This document shows positions 41,316 through 49,664 of a stretch of DNA of 64,000 nt, one piece after another. The stretch comes from Pneumocystis sp. 'macacae'. Lineage: Eukaryota > Ascomycota > Pneumocystomycetes > Pneumocystales > Pneumocystaceae. The notes beneath the pieces were generated by a model. That model saw only the letters and a list, made by a program, of their open reading frames with translations. It did not search any database and was not told the origin of the DNA. The stretch's first letter is position 1. The number at the start of each line of letters is the position of its first letter. Location of the stretch: assembly GCA_018127085.1 (NCBI GenBank), contig CM030724.1:434001-498000 (forward strand), written 5' to 3'. Both the position numbers and the translations under genes were made by a program.

Positions 41316-42896
41316 ACTCCGCATCTACTCTGCCTCTGCTCCACACCGCCATACACTCCTCCGCCCTCTCCAGCGTGTACCTCAGCAGCTCCAGCCGCCC
41401 CACCACCTCCTCTGCCCCCCTAACCCCCCGCGCCCACCCGATCCACCGCTCCGTCGCGCCCCTCAGCGGCCCAATCCACCGCCGCCGCACCTCCCCCACC
41501 CTAACCCTAGCCCCCGTCTTCCGTTAGCCCTAACCCTGACCCTAACCCTGCCCAACCCACCTTGTCCTCCCCCGCCCTCTGCAGCAGAAAAATATACAGG
41601 TTCAGCGCCTGCATTGCAAACCCAACGTCCCCCATAAACACCTCGATCCTCTCCAACTCCTCTCCCCCCCGCCCGCCCACCCGGAAGACCTTTTCGTGCA
41701 GAAACCTCGCTGCCCACCCCACAAACCCCGTCTCCCAGTGCTCCTCCACCATGTCCTTGAGCACCCGCAGCCCCAGCACCCGCTGCTCCCCCGAGACCGC
41801 CCGCTCGATGTACGCTGCTGCCGCACTCTCCCGCCGCACCGCCCCACACACAACCCCATATGCCAGCCGCCGCACCCATCTGTCCCCTGCCGAAGTTGCC
41901 GTGGCAACGGCCTGTCCTCAGCACCCTTCTCCTGCCCTAACCCTACCTCGCTGTACCCCACAAGACACGTGTCGCCGACACCGCTGATGTCTGCTGTCTC
42001 GAGCATGCGGTGTCCCAGAAACACACACGCGTCTGCAACTGATGCTGCAAGCACGCCCTCCTGTTTTCCGCGCCCAAGCACTGTCTGCACCTCTGCCATG
42101 TGGTCGCCCGGCTGTCCGACCGCCTGTGCTGCCGCCTGCAGCAGCAGTGCGCCCGCCCGCGCTGTGCCGCTGTGCACTGCGCTCGCCAGCACCTCTGCAG
42201 TCTGCAGTGCTGCTGCTGCACGTGCACTGTCGTGTTCCCCGCATGTCCGCGCACACCACGTGCTTTGGTGTGCGCCGAAGAGAGCCTCTGCTGCGCGGCA
42301 CACAAACCCGTGCAGTGTCTGCGGTGCCTCTGTGTGTGCAGCAAGAAATGCAGCAAGCACGCCGCGCACTGTCTCTGCTGCACACGCAGTCTCTGCCGTC
42401 CACTGTCCGCTGTACAGCGTCTGCAGCAGCGCTGCTGCTGTGCGCCCCAGCACGCCCGCATACTCCGCAACAAGCACTGCACGCTGCCCTGTCCGCCCAA
42501 GCACTGTCTGTCAGCGCGGCCTCTGCTGCCAGCCCTACCGGTCTCGCTGCAGTCGCTCAGGACTGCAAGCCGTGCCGCGAGTGCGCGGACAGGCAGCAGC
42601 GCCTGCGTGTCTGCACGCAGCGCAGCGAGCGCCTCGAGCAGGCACAGCAGCACCTCTCTGGGCTGCCCGACGCGTGCACAGACACGCAGGACGCGTGCAG
42701 CACTGTCTGGCGCACTGTGCAGCAGCGCCTGCACGCGCGGGACGGCCTCCCACGCAGCGTCGCGGGCAGCGGGCGCGCGCTCAAGCAGCGCCGCAAGCGC
42801 ATCAAGTGCTGCACACTGGTGCTGCGGCGGCTGCGCAGCAAGCGCGTCGAGCCAGGGCACAAGCGCAGGCGGCGCAAGCAGTGCGTCGGAGAGCAT
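41314..42896 (-). CDS. Glomulin/YBP-like helical-repeat protein
   Basis: A GC-rich gene with Ala/Leu/Arg-rich alpha-helical sequence. Exon 1 (42539-42896) begins MLSDALLAPPALVPWLDALA and contains VGQPREVLLCLLEALAALRA, which resembles the NPKELLxxLLE segment of glomulin and the fungal Yap1-binding (DUF1760) proteins. A 35-nt intron (42504-42538) joins it to VLGRTGQRAVLVAEYAGVLG. Exon 2 runs to about 41960, with an uncertain donor there. Exon 3 contains GEQRVLGLRVLKDMVEEHWE and FMGDVGFAMQALNLYIFLLQ. A 70-nt intron (41491-41560) made mostly of TTAGGG-like repeats precedes the last exon, VRRRWIGPLRGATERW through RGRVDAE. The total is about 460 aa. Glomulin-type proteins regulate cullin-RING ligases; Ybp proteins act in stress response and at kinetochores. 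Family assignment is tentative; other HEAT/ARM proteins remain possible. Confidence 0.5.
41491..41560 (-). repeat. TTAGGG-like repeats forming an intron
   Basis: On the minus strand the segment opens GTGGGTTGGGCAGGGTTAGG, continues with further TTAGGG-like units, includes GGCTAAC (branch-point-like) and ends GGGGGAG. The reading frame of the glomulin-like gene continues exactly on both sides (GEDK then VRRRWIG). The G-runs could form a G-quadruplex in the transcript. Confidence 0.65.
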
Positions 42897-42922
42897 TGAG
42901 CAGCGTCCGGAGCAAAAGGTGG

Positions 42923-43010
42923 CGACAACGGCAGGATTCGAACCTGCGCACGGAAACCGTAAGAGATGGTCCGTTCTAATCTCTCCCCTTAACCACTCGG
43001 GCACGTTGCC
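42923..43010 (-). tRNA. tRNA-Ser (anticodon AGA) with a 6-nt intron
   Basis: On the minus strand: acceptor GGCAACG pairs with CGTTGTC (one G-U); the D arm is CCCGAGTGGTTAAGGGG; the anticodon stem AGAGA/TCTCT encloses TTAGAA plus extra bases, placing AGA at positions 34-36. A long variable arm (ACGGTTTCCGT hairpin) is characteristic of Ser/Leu tRNAs. The T arm is GCAGGTTCGAATCCTGC. The anticodon loop has 13 nt instead of 7, read as a 6-nt intron (CGGACC) after position 37. A TTTT terminator follows at 42914-42917. It lies only 26 bp upstream of the ATG of the glomulin-like gene, on the same strand. Confidence 0.9.
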
Positions 43011-43492
43011 TGTGAGGACGGCGCAGCAGAAGCGGTACTTGTGCTGTGCAGCAGCGGAGTTGCATATGCGGGTTGCGCGCTGTGCGCAATGCTGTGTGCA
43101 GCACTGTCTGGTGTGCGCTGTGCACGCTGTATACACCGCATACACTGTGTGCACTGTATGCGTGTGTATGCACTGTGCGGCGCTGCATGCGCACCATATC
43201 TGTAGTGTATGCGTAATGTATGCGTAATGTATGCGTAGTGTATGCGTAGTGTATGCACACTATGTGCACAGTGTATCTGTTGTATGCGTGTTGTATGCGC
43301 TGTATATGCGGGTGTATGCGCTGCGTGCGTCTCACGTGCATGCACGCCGCACGGGGCTGAGTGGTGCTGTATGCGTGTCTGCAGTGGCGGTGCACTGTAT
43401 CACCGCGCACACGTACTCTGCGTGTGCACTGGCATCCTCGCACACACGCATACACAGCGCATATAGCACGCATACAGTGCACACATCGAGCA
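43011..43492. promoter_or_regulatory. Divergent spacer with GTGTATGCG repeats
   Basis: Between the tRNA-Ser/glomulin unit (minus strand) and the CENP-W gene (plus strand). It contains an irregular array of TGTATGCGT(A/G) and GCACTGTG-like units, densest at 43196-43320. It presumably acts as the promoter for CENP-W and as upstream DNA for the tRNA. No conserved coding sequence. Confidence 0.5.
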
Positions 43493-43755
43493 ATGTCCAG
43501 GCTGTACCCGCGCCGGACCCTCAAGACAATCCTCAGGGCGCACCTCCCGCGGCGCCGCGTCGCAAGAAACACCGATGTGCTGGTGCGTCTCCTCTCTCTG
43601 CGTGCTGACCTCAGGTCTATCTCGACTACGTCCTCTTCCTTGCAGCGCTTGTCCGCGCAGCAGCACTCGACGCACGCAATGCCGGCGAAAGGACTCTGCG
43701 TGCACCGTCCATCCGCAGAGCCGCTCCGGTGGTCCTCGGCCGCTTCCGCGGATAG
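43493..43755 (+). CDS. CENP-W-like histone-fold kinetochore protein
   Basis: A 76-residue protein from two exons: 43493-43582 and 43615-43755, separated by a 32-nt GT-AG intron. Exon 1 encodes MSRLYPRRTLKTILRAHLPR followed by RRVARNTDVL; exon 2 starts VYLDYVLFLAALVRAAALDA and ends APSIRRAAPVVLGRFRG. The pattern of a basic P-R-x-T-L-K helix 1, the N-T-D-x-L-V-x-L start of helix 2, an Ala-rich helix 2 and a final Val-Leu-x-(K/R)-x-(K/R)-G tail is that of CENP-W, the histone-fold partner of CENP-T in the CCAN inner kinetochore. Human CENP-W has 88 residues. The gene is hard to see because of the intron and because no single ORF covers it. Codon usage is strongly GC-rich, like its neighbours. Confidence 0.75.
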
Positions 43756-43789
43756 CGTGTGCGCTGTAGCGTGTGCACGCGTGCGGCCG

Positions 43790-44506
43790 ATGGCAGGCGA
43801 GGCCGCAGAAAACGAGTATGTTGCAGCACTGTACCGGCGGCTGCGCGCATATCTCAAGAAAAAGGTCGGTCTGGCGCAGCATCTGCGCGCAGCTGACGGG
43901 GCAGGCGCGTCTAGACAGGACCGACGCGCAGCAGGCAGCGGGCGCCCGCCTGAACGCGGACCAGCTTGCGCTGCTGCGCAACAGAGACCAGATTCTTGCG
44001 CCGCTGAGAGAGCTCGAGGCACTTGCAGCACAGTTTGCGTCGCTTGGGGCGGCGCGCACAGCAGACTGCGGGACTGCGCTTGTCTGGATGCTTGTGCGGT
44101 TTCTGCGGCACGCAAGCATCACGCGGCACGTGCCAACCAGCGACGCAGTATACAACGCTGCGGTCGAGCGCGTCCTGGAGCAGGTCTACGAGGCAGACGC
44201 AGCAGCGGTCGAGACAGTCGAGAAGCTGTATGCGGGGGCACCAGACTGCATTGAGGGCTGCGAGGGGGTGACATGTGGGTTGGCAGTGTCTGGCGCAGCT
44301 GACAGGCAGACGGAGAGATGCGGGCGCAGATCGAGGCAGAGACGCAGCGGCTGGCCGGTCTGCACGGACAGGCGGGCAGTGCACAGGGCGCAGCGGACAG
44401 CAGCCGCCCTGTCGGCACTGGAGACGGGGGCGACAGTGCAGAGGGCGTGGTTTCCATGGGGCCGGGCAGCCGTGTGTCCGGCGGGACAGAGTGGGGCTGC
44501 AGGTAG
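43790..44506 (+). CDS. Caprin-like RNA-binding protein (fungal homologue)
   Basis: Three exons are read: 43790-43864 (MAGEAAENEYVAALYRRLRA, then YLKKK), 43893-44267 and 44306-44506, with introns of 28 and 38 nt. Exon 2 carries GARLNADQLALLRNRDQILA, which matches the GExLNxDQLxAxxKxxE pattern of the caprin HR1 helical region, and later TSDAVYNAAVERVLEQVYEA, matching the second conserved part of that region. Exon 3 starts ADGEMRAQIEAETQRLAGLH and becomes Gly/Ser-rich to the end. Caprin proteins bind mRNA and take part in stress granules and translation control; fungal members are poorly described. The spliced length is about 216 aa, shorter than animal caprins. Intron choices were made to keep the frame and could differ. 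Confidence 0.5.
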
Positions 44507-44544
44507 TGCGGAGGGTGTGCAGCGCGCGGGCGGTGTGCAGGGAG

Positions 44545-44775
44545 GGCTGTATAGGGTTAGGTCACAAGGGTTAGGTTGTACAGGGTTAGGGTTGGGAAGG
44601 AGCAGGTCGGAGGCAATGGTTAGGGTTAGGGCTGTGATGCATATCGAGGGTTAGGGCAGGTCTGTGTTTGGTAGGGCTAGGGCAGACTTTGCAGGGTAGG
44701 GCAGGGTGTGCAGGGGCAGGGCTAGGGCTAGGGTTGGCATATGCAGTGCGGGTTAGGGCTAGGGCTGGTGTGGCG
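44545..44775 (+). repeat. Degenerate TTAGGG/CTAGGG repeat tract
   Basis: Many scattered units of TTAGGG, CTAGGG, GTAGGG and GCAGGG over about 230 bp, between the stop of the caprin-like gene and the start of the complex I subunit gene. Units are separated by 3-20 nt of G-rich sequence, so this is not a clean telomere array. G-rich strand is the coding strand of both neighbours. Confidence 0.75.
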
Positions 44776-44805
44776 GATAGGCGGGAGGCCAGCGGACAGA
44801 CGGGC

Positions 44806-45119
44806 AATGGGGAGCGGAGCGCGGAGTGTGTTTGACGAGACCGACTATGAGGACAAAGAAGGTCTGCAGCAGCACAGAGAGGCGGCGGCTGACAGGAACA
44901 GCGCTGAGCGCAGCAAAGGACCATGCAATCCGGGAGACGTGGATCCGGGCAATGGAGATGCGGCTGGTAAAGGAGGATCTGGACAGATGCTACAGGACAG
45001 AGGGTGTTGACCACTACGAGAAGTGCCGGGAGCTGTCAGACCGGTACTGGAGGATGCTGCGGCAGGACTACAGAGTGAGGGGATATCTGGGGGACGAGCG
45101 GATGGCCAGGGATGTGTAG
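44806..45119 (+). CDS. Complex I 12-kDa subunit (NDUFB10-like)
   Basis: A small accessory subunit of mitochondrial NADH:ubiquinone oxidoreductase. Exon 1 encodes MGSGARSVFDETDYEDKE; a 34-nt intron (GTCTGCAGC...GGCTGACAG, near 44861-44894) joins it to GTALSAAKDHAIRETWIRAM. The diagnostic block is IRETWIRAMEMRLVKEDLDR followed by CYRTEGVDHYEKCRELSDRY, matching the CYR..GVNH.E.C pattern of the Neurospora NUO-12 family with its paired Cys residues. The end is VRGYLGDERMARDV. The spliced protein is about 93 aa. It implies that the organism keeps respiratory complex I. Confidence 0.78.
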
Positions 45120-45176
45120 GAAGGAGTCAGCAGTATATTTGGCGGCAGGATAAGAGGCTGCAGCGGGGCATCAGAG

Positions 45177-46836
45177 CTATGCCTGGACAGGGAGTGCAGG
45201 ATCGCCGCTGGCGGTGTTGTCTCTGTGGACGGGTCTGTTTCTGGGGGGCAGGTACTTGCCACGGGGAGCACCTCTTGTTTTCCCGCGCCCCTTGCCGTAT
45301 CTTCTTGATCCAGGGAGCTGGAACTGCCCGAATGTCTCGATGTTTTGGTTTCTTTCCTGGTCGCGCCGTGCTCTGCTGTTTTCTTTTTCTTTGTTTTCAA
45401 TACGTTCTTTATTTTCACAGGATATGTTGTCGAAGAAGGATCTCTTGCTGTCGTAGTAGCTTTCTTTGTGACAGACGGCAGGGTTGCTGGCATCGTTGGT
45501 TTCCTGGTTGCTTGATAGTTTTATTAGCTCTTCTTTGTTGAATTTAGCATTCCAATGTGTGAAATCAAACTCTTCCTTTGGTATACTAATTGCTTTTGAT
45601 GCTTTGCGGACATGTATATGTCCATTATCGCGTCGTTTTCCATAGCGCTGTGCTGAATGAGTGCCTGTATTTAGTAATTGATTGTTTTGTGGTTCTGGAT
45701 TCAAAGCATTAGAATAGAATGTGCCATCAAGCTTGTAACTGAGTTTACCTGTATCTAGTTTTGACATTTTGTCAGTCAGGTTCTGAATATCAGAAAATGC
45801 TTCGTTATTCATTGTAGAAACAGAAGTAGTGCGGGCTTTAGGCGAGCCGGCAGATGATACTGCATTTTTATGATTCACTGTTCCGTTTTTCTTAGAACCT
45901 ATATCGTGTATAGCCGAATTTTTCAGTCGTGTTGACAGAGGCATAACTGGCGCTATAGATTCTTTTTTAGACGATTTGGTTGGCAGATGGCTAGCATTGG
46001 CTCCTGCACTAGATTGTGTTACAGGGAGAGGACATAGTCGTGTGTTTGTTGTTGCAGAAGGAGAAGCTTGAGACATTGGCATCTGTAAGGACTGATTGGA
46101 AGGATGATTTGGATTGATCGGATGTTCATGGATATTGCTAACATTATCATAATAGGATGCCGCAGAAGTTCCTATCTGAAGAGCCGGAGGTGTATCATAT
46201 CCCTGATAAGAAGAATATCTTTGGGTATTTTGGTAATGCTCATGAGAGAAAGGATATCCTTGATGTGACTGAAATGATGGAGGAGCGGTTGTCTATATTT
46301 AGTAAGTTTATATCTACAAAAAACGGTTTAAAAATGTGTCTAGGAACTTCAGAGCCCATATGTTGGTTTTTCGTGTATAAACTTTTATTTTTTACACTGA
46401 AGAATATGGTTCCTATTTTTTGTCCATTTCATAAAAAAACTTTCTGTTTATATTTCAACTAACAAAAGCACATACCCTAAGTATAGCAGGATCATTCGGT
46501 ATCTGAGGAACAGCTTTAGGTGGGGCTGGCTCGTCAATTCGTAGATCTTTTACATCTGAGCCACGGAAAACAATATATTCAAAAATATTGTCTGATGGTG
46601 GAATTTCTTCCTTCGGATTCCCCTTACGCCCTTCTGTTCCATAAGAACGAACATTTTGAAGTGATATTGTAGAGTCTTTTGAATTAATATCATGAAGAAT
46701 CCCGGTATATCTATTAAAATAGTTTTTGTTAGAATTCCGTTCCAAACTAATTATTTTTCGCAGTTCAAACGACATTTTCTACTTACCGTATATCACTTCT
46801 ACTTATTAATGAGATTTTACTGTCTAGATATTCCAT
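45177..46836 (-). CDS. SCD6: SCD6/LSm14 mRNA decapping and translation repressor
   Basis: A P-body protein that represses translation and promotes decapping. Exon 1 (46787-46836) starts MEYLDSKISLISRSDIR; exon 2 continues YTGILHDINSKDSTISLQNV and IPPSDNIFEYIVFRGSDVKD, the complete LSm14 domain. A roughly 195-nt intron, long for this genome, leads to exon 3. There the DFDF box reads EEFDFTHWNAKFNKEELIKL, the FFD box ESYYDSKRSFFDNISCE and the TFG box RRDQERNQNIETFGQFQLPG, then an RG-rich tail (GKGRGKTRGAPRGKYLPP). The stop is at 45177-45179. The 5' half is AT-rich, the last about 300 bp GC-rich: the edge of the GC island falls inside this gene. An in-frame ATG within intron 1 (46775) gives a misleading longer ORF. 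Confidence 0.87.
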
Positions 46837-47103
46837 TCTTTTTTTAAAATATAATTTTTTTCAAATTTTTGATGTTAAAAAATGAGATTTTAAACGTTGA
46901 ACGACATGAAAAAAATTTACTAATGTTATACATAGTAGGTAAAAAAGTTTTCTTTCTTTTAAAGATAATATAATAATTTTTAAAATAGAATGGTGAGGAG
47001 TAGCTTTTTTCTATTGAGGAAAATAGTTTTTAGTGAAAAAACAGCTCACTGATGTCTATTTTTGGAAATAAACAAAAAATACTAAAAAAAAAGATTTCTA
47101 AAA

Positions 47104-47602
47104 ATGATTCTTGGAGCAGATGAAAAGCAAACAAATAACGAGTGTTTGAAGCCATTGTTACCTGGCTTTTCTTCTGAAAGCACTCTGGAGCATGAAGAGC
47201 CATGCTCTTTGCAGGTATATTTACTAACAAACCTCAATCTTTATGAATATACTTATATGAATTTGAGGGAAATTCTTTGAAAAAGTAGCCACTGATTTTT
47301 ATTTTTAGTATTATTTTGATAACTTTTTCATGTGCTATACATTAAAAAACCAATTTATTAATTATTACCGCTATGGTCAGCGCCCAGATTGTTTATCAAA
47401 GTGGAAAGATTTTGTCTGGTGTATACGCACGAAGAACAGGACTATTGATGAGCAGCAGAAGATGTTAAGAGACAAGAGACTTCAGAAACTTGCTGCTCTT
47501 AAACTGGGTAGAAATAGTGAAGAAATTTGGTCATTGCGTGTTCACCCTCTTGATTCTCTTTTTAATCGCACTAATTCCTCTTCTCACTCTTCCACATGTT
47601 GA
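47104..47602 (+). CDS. EMI1-like DUF3128 protein
   Basis: A small cysteine-containing protein. Exon 1 encodes MILGADEKQTNNECLKPLLP with an acidic/polar leader; a roughly 90-nt intron ends before YYFDNFFMCYTLKNQFINYY. The family signature RYGQRPDCLSKWKDFVWCIR (C...WxDFxxCxxxK) matches the DUF3128/early meiotic induction protein 1 family, a mitochondrial or CHCH-related group of poorly understood function. The C-terminus is Ser-rich (SSSHSSTC). The spliced length is about 135 aa. It sits in the divergent gap upstream of SCD6 and 110 bp upstream of the Rab escort protein gene. Confidence 0.65.
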
Positions 47603-47711
47603 AAGTTATTTTATTAATGTATTATATGTCTTCTTTTTGTATTTTTTATGTATAATTTTAATTTTGTATTTTTTTTTTTATTTTCTAGTCTTCGACGTGT
47701 AATCCTTAAAG

Positions 47712-49369
47712 ATGGAAAATAGCGAATATGATTTTTTGGTTTATGGAACAGGTTTATCTGAGTCTTTTCTTGCATGGTAAATGTTTTCTTTATTAGTATT
47801 CATGTTAATTACGTTTAAGTGCTTTTTCAACGGAAAATAGTGTGCTTCATGTAGACTCCAACATGTATTACGGAAAGGATTCTGCAAGTTTAAGTTGGGA
47901 TGAACTTAAGAAGTGGGTAGGGGATTTGTGCTCAAGTATGATGCATCTTCAATGTTTTTTGAGGTTTAATATAGTTAGTGCGAGGTAATTTACAAGCAAT
48001 TGCGGGAATAGTGTTTAATGATATAAGATTCTGTTTATAGAGATGCGGAATTAGTTATAAATGACGAAGAGTCTATGGATGCATCTAAATTGTATTCCTT
48101 TAGTCTTTCACCATTTCTTGTTTATTCTAAATCAAAAATAATTGATTTACTTATGTTCTATAAGCTTCAACCATATATCATATTTAGATCATATAATTCT
48201 ATGTTTCTTTATGATAAATCACTTGAAAATTTCTTTTTTGAGATCCCGTATAACAAGGAAATGATAGCTTTTCGTGAAGATATTGATTTTATATGGAAAC
48301 GCAGAATTATGCGTTTTATTGAATTTGTCTCAGATATAACATCGGTGAAAAGTCAAGAAATATTAAGTGGTAATGATTATTGCTGTTCTGTGATTTATTT
48401 TGATGATTTTCAGGTCATGAAGATGATTTGTTTGTCGATTTTCTTTCATCTGAACCCTTTGCTTTATCTACGTTATATATTAATATGTTTACGTATGGAA
48501 TTGCGTTTTCTAGTACACCTAATATTACAGTTAAAGAGGCTCTTCGAAAAATCACACAGTTTTTTTCGTCTTTAAGAATTTACGTGGACTTTGCAATACT
48601 AAATTGTTCATATGGTGCAGGATCTGAGATAGTCCAAGCACTTTCAAGAAAAGCATCACTAAATAATGCTACATATATTTTGGGAAAACAAATTACATCT
48701 TATACTATTAATGATAATGAAACATATCCATTAATTGTTACTTTAGATAATGATATAAAAATTAAGTGCAAAAAACTTATTACCTCTTGTCAAATAGGAA
48801 ATTATCAACCAAATTCTTTACTGAGTGATCAATTACGTGTTCGTTCTATTTGTCTTATTAAAGGTAATTTATCTCGAGTATTTCAGAATTTTTGCTCTGC
48901 ACTATTTTTTTTTCCTCCTCAATCTTTAAATTCAAACAAGTATCCATTACAAATGATAATACATGGAAATATTTGTGGCGATTGTCCTAGTGGTCAATGT
49001 GGGTTAATTATATTTTATATACTAGAAATAGGTTTAATTATGATAGATGTTATATATACACTGACATCAGGCCTCATTTCTGAAGAAAAGGATTCCATTT
49101 TGTCTGCTATTCAAGCAATAATTCATGCTGCTTCTATAAATACAGATGAAGGTTAAAAACTCTTTTTTTTTCCTTGTTTAACATTCTAAGTTCCTAAAAT
49201 TCTTTTTACACTCTTCTATTCTCAGTGTGCTGTTTCTCTTGTACCATCTGATTCTAAAAATATTATTCCTGTACAAAACATGTCTTTCGATATTGATTTT
49301 AATCAAGAAATTAACAATGCAGACCAAATTTGCAGGTTTTTGCTAAATAGGGATCTTCTTTCTTCATAA
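47712..49369 (+). CDS. MRS6: Rab escort protein (MRS6/REP)
   Basis: Presents newly made Rab GTPases to geranylgeranyltransferase II. The N-terminus MENSEYDFLVYGTGLSESFL is the GDI/REP dinucleotide-fold start, followed after an intron by SVLHVDSNMYYGKDSASLSW. Later conserved parts are DASKLYSFSLSPFLVYSKSK, IDLLMFYKLQPYIIFRS, FLSSEPFALSTLYINMFTYG and FFSSLRIYVDFAILNCSYGA, with LPxL-like turns. Sequence divergence and the KIIDLLMFYKLQPYIIFR block fit REP better than the much more conserved Rab GDI. Several short introns are needed, including one that removes the segment near 49000-49050. The last codons read QICRFLLNRDLLSS. The spliced length is about 490 aa. Confidence 0.7.
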
Positions 49370-49664
49370 ATAATTGAAGGTACGATATGTATTTATATAT
49401 ATATTTATCTATATATTTATATTTATTCATTTTTTTACTCGATTTATTTTTCAGTTATTCTTATATTTTACGGAAAAATAATATTTTTACTCAGATTCTT
49501 CTCAAAATAATAGATATTTTTCTTTTTTGGCTTTGTTTTTTCTTTTTTATATATTTTTTCTTCTCTAGGTTTTATAGAACTTGCTAGATGTGCAAACAAA
49601 AATTATCGATTTTCGAAAATTTAAAAGTAAAAAACTTGACAAATTATATCCAGAAGATTCAAAA

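Noticed and set aside
40809..41423. 204-codon frame
   Set aside because: It runs into TACACC microsatellite DNA and becomes a Thr/Tyr/Cys/Pro-rich repeat; only its first part may be coding, in a different frame.
41562..43227. Several long open frames on both strands of the GC island (up to about 400 codons)
   Set aside because: GC-rich DNA has few stop codons. Frames on the plus strand are Cys/Ser/Ala/His-rich shadows of the minus-strand gene, and one minus frame reads straight through the tRNA-Ser.
41500..44775. A complete mini-chromosome with CCCTAA at the left and TTAGGG at the right
   Set aside because: The orientation fits a linear chromosome, but the repeats are degenerate, lie within introns and spacers, and genes continue beyond them on both sides (the glomulin-like gene's last exon on the left, NUO-12 and SCD6 on the right).
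41300..45450. GC island as a horizontally acquired or contaminant segment
   Set aside because: SCD6 crosses its right edge in a single conserved exon, the left edge is gradual, and the genes inside are ordinary ascomycete core genes with the same type of GT-AG introns. Chimeric assembly cannot be fully excluded without reads.
46455..46775. SCD6 starting at the ATG at 46775
   Set aside because: That frame begins inside an intron; exon 46787-46836 supplies the conserved LSm start ISLISRSDIRYTGILHDI.
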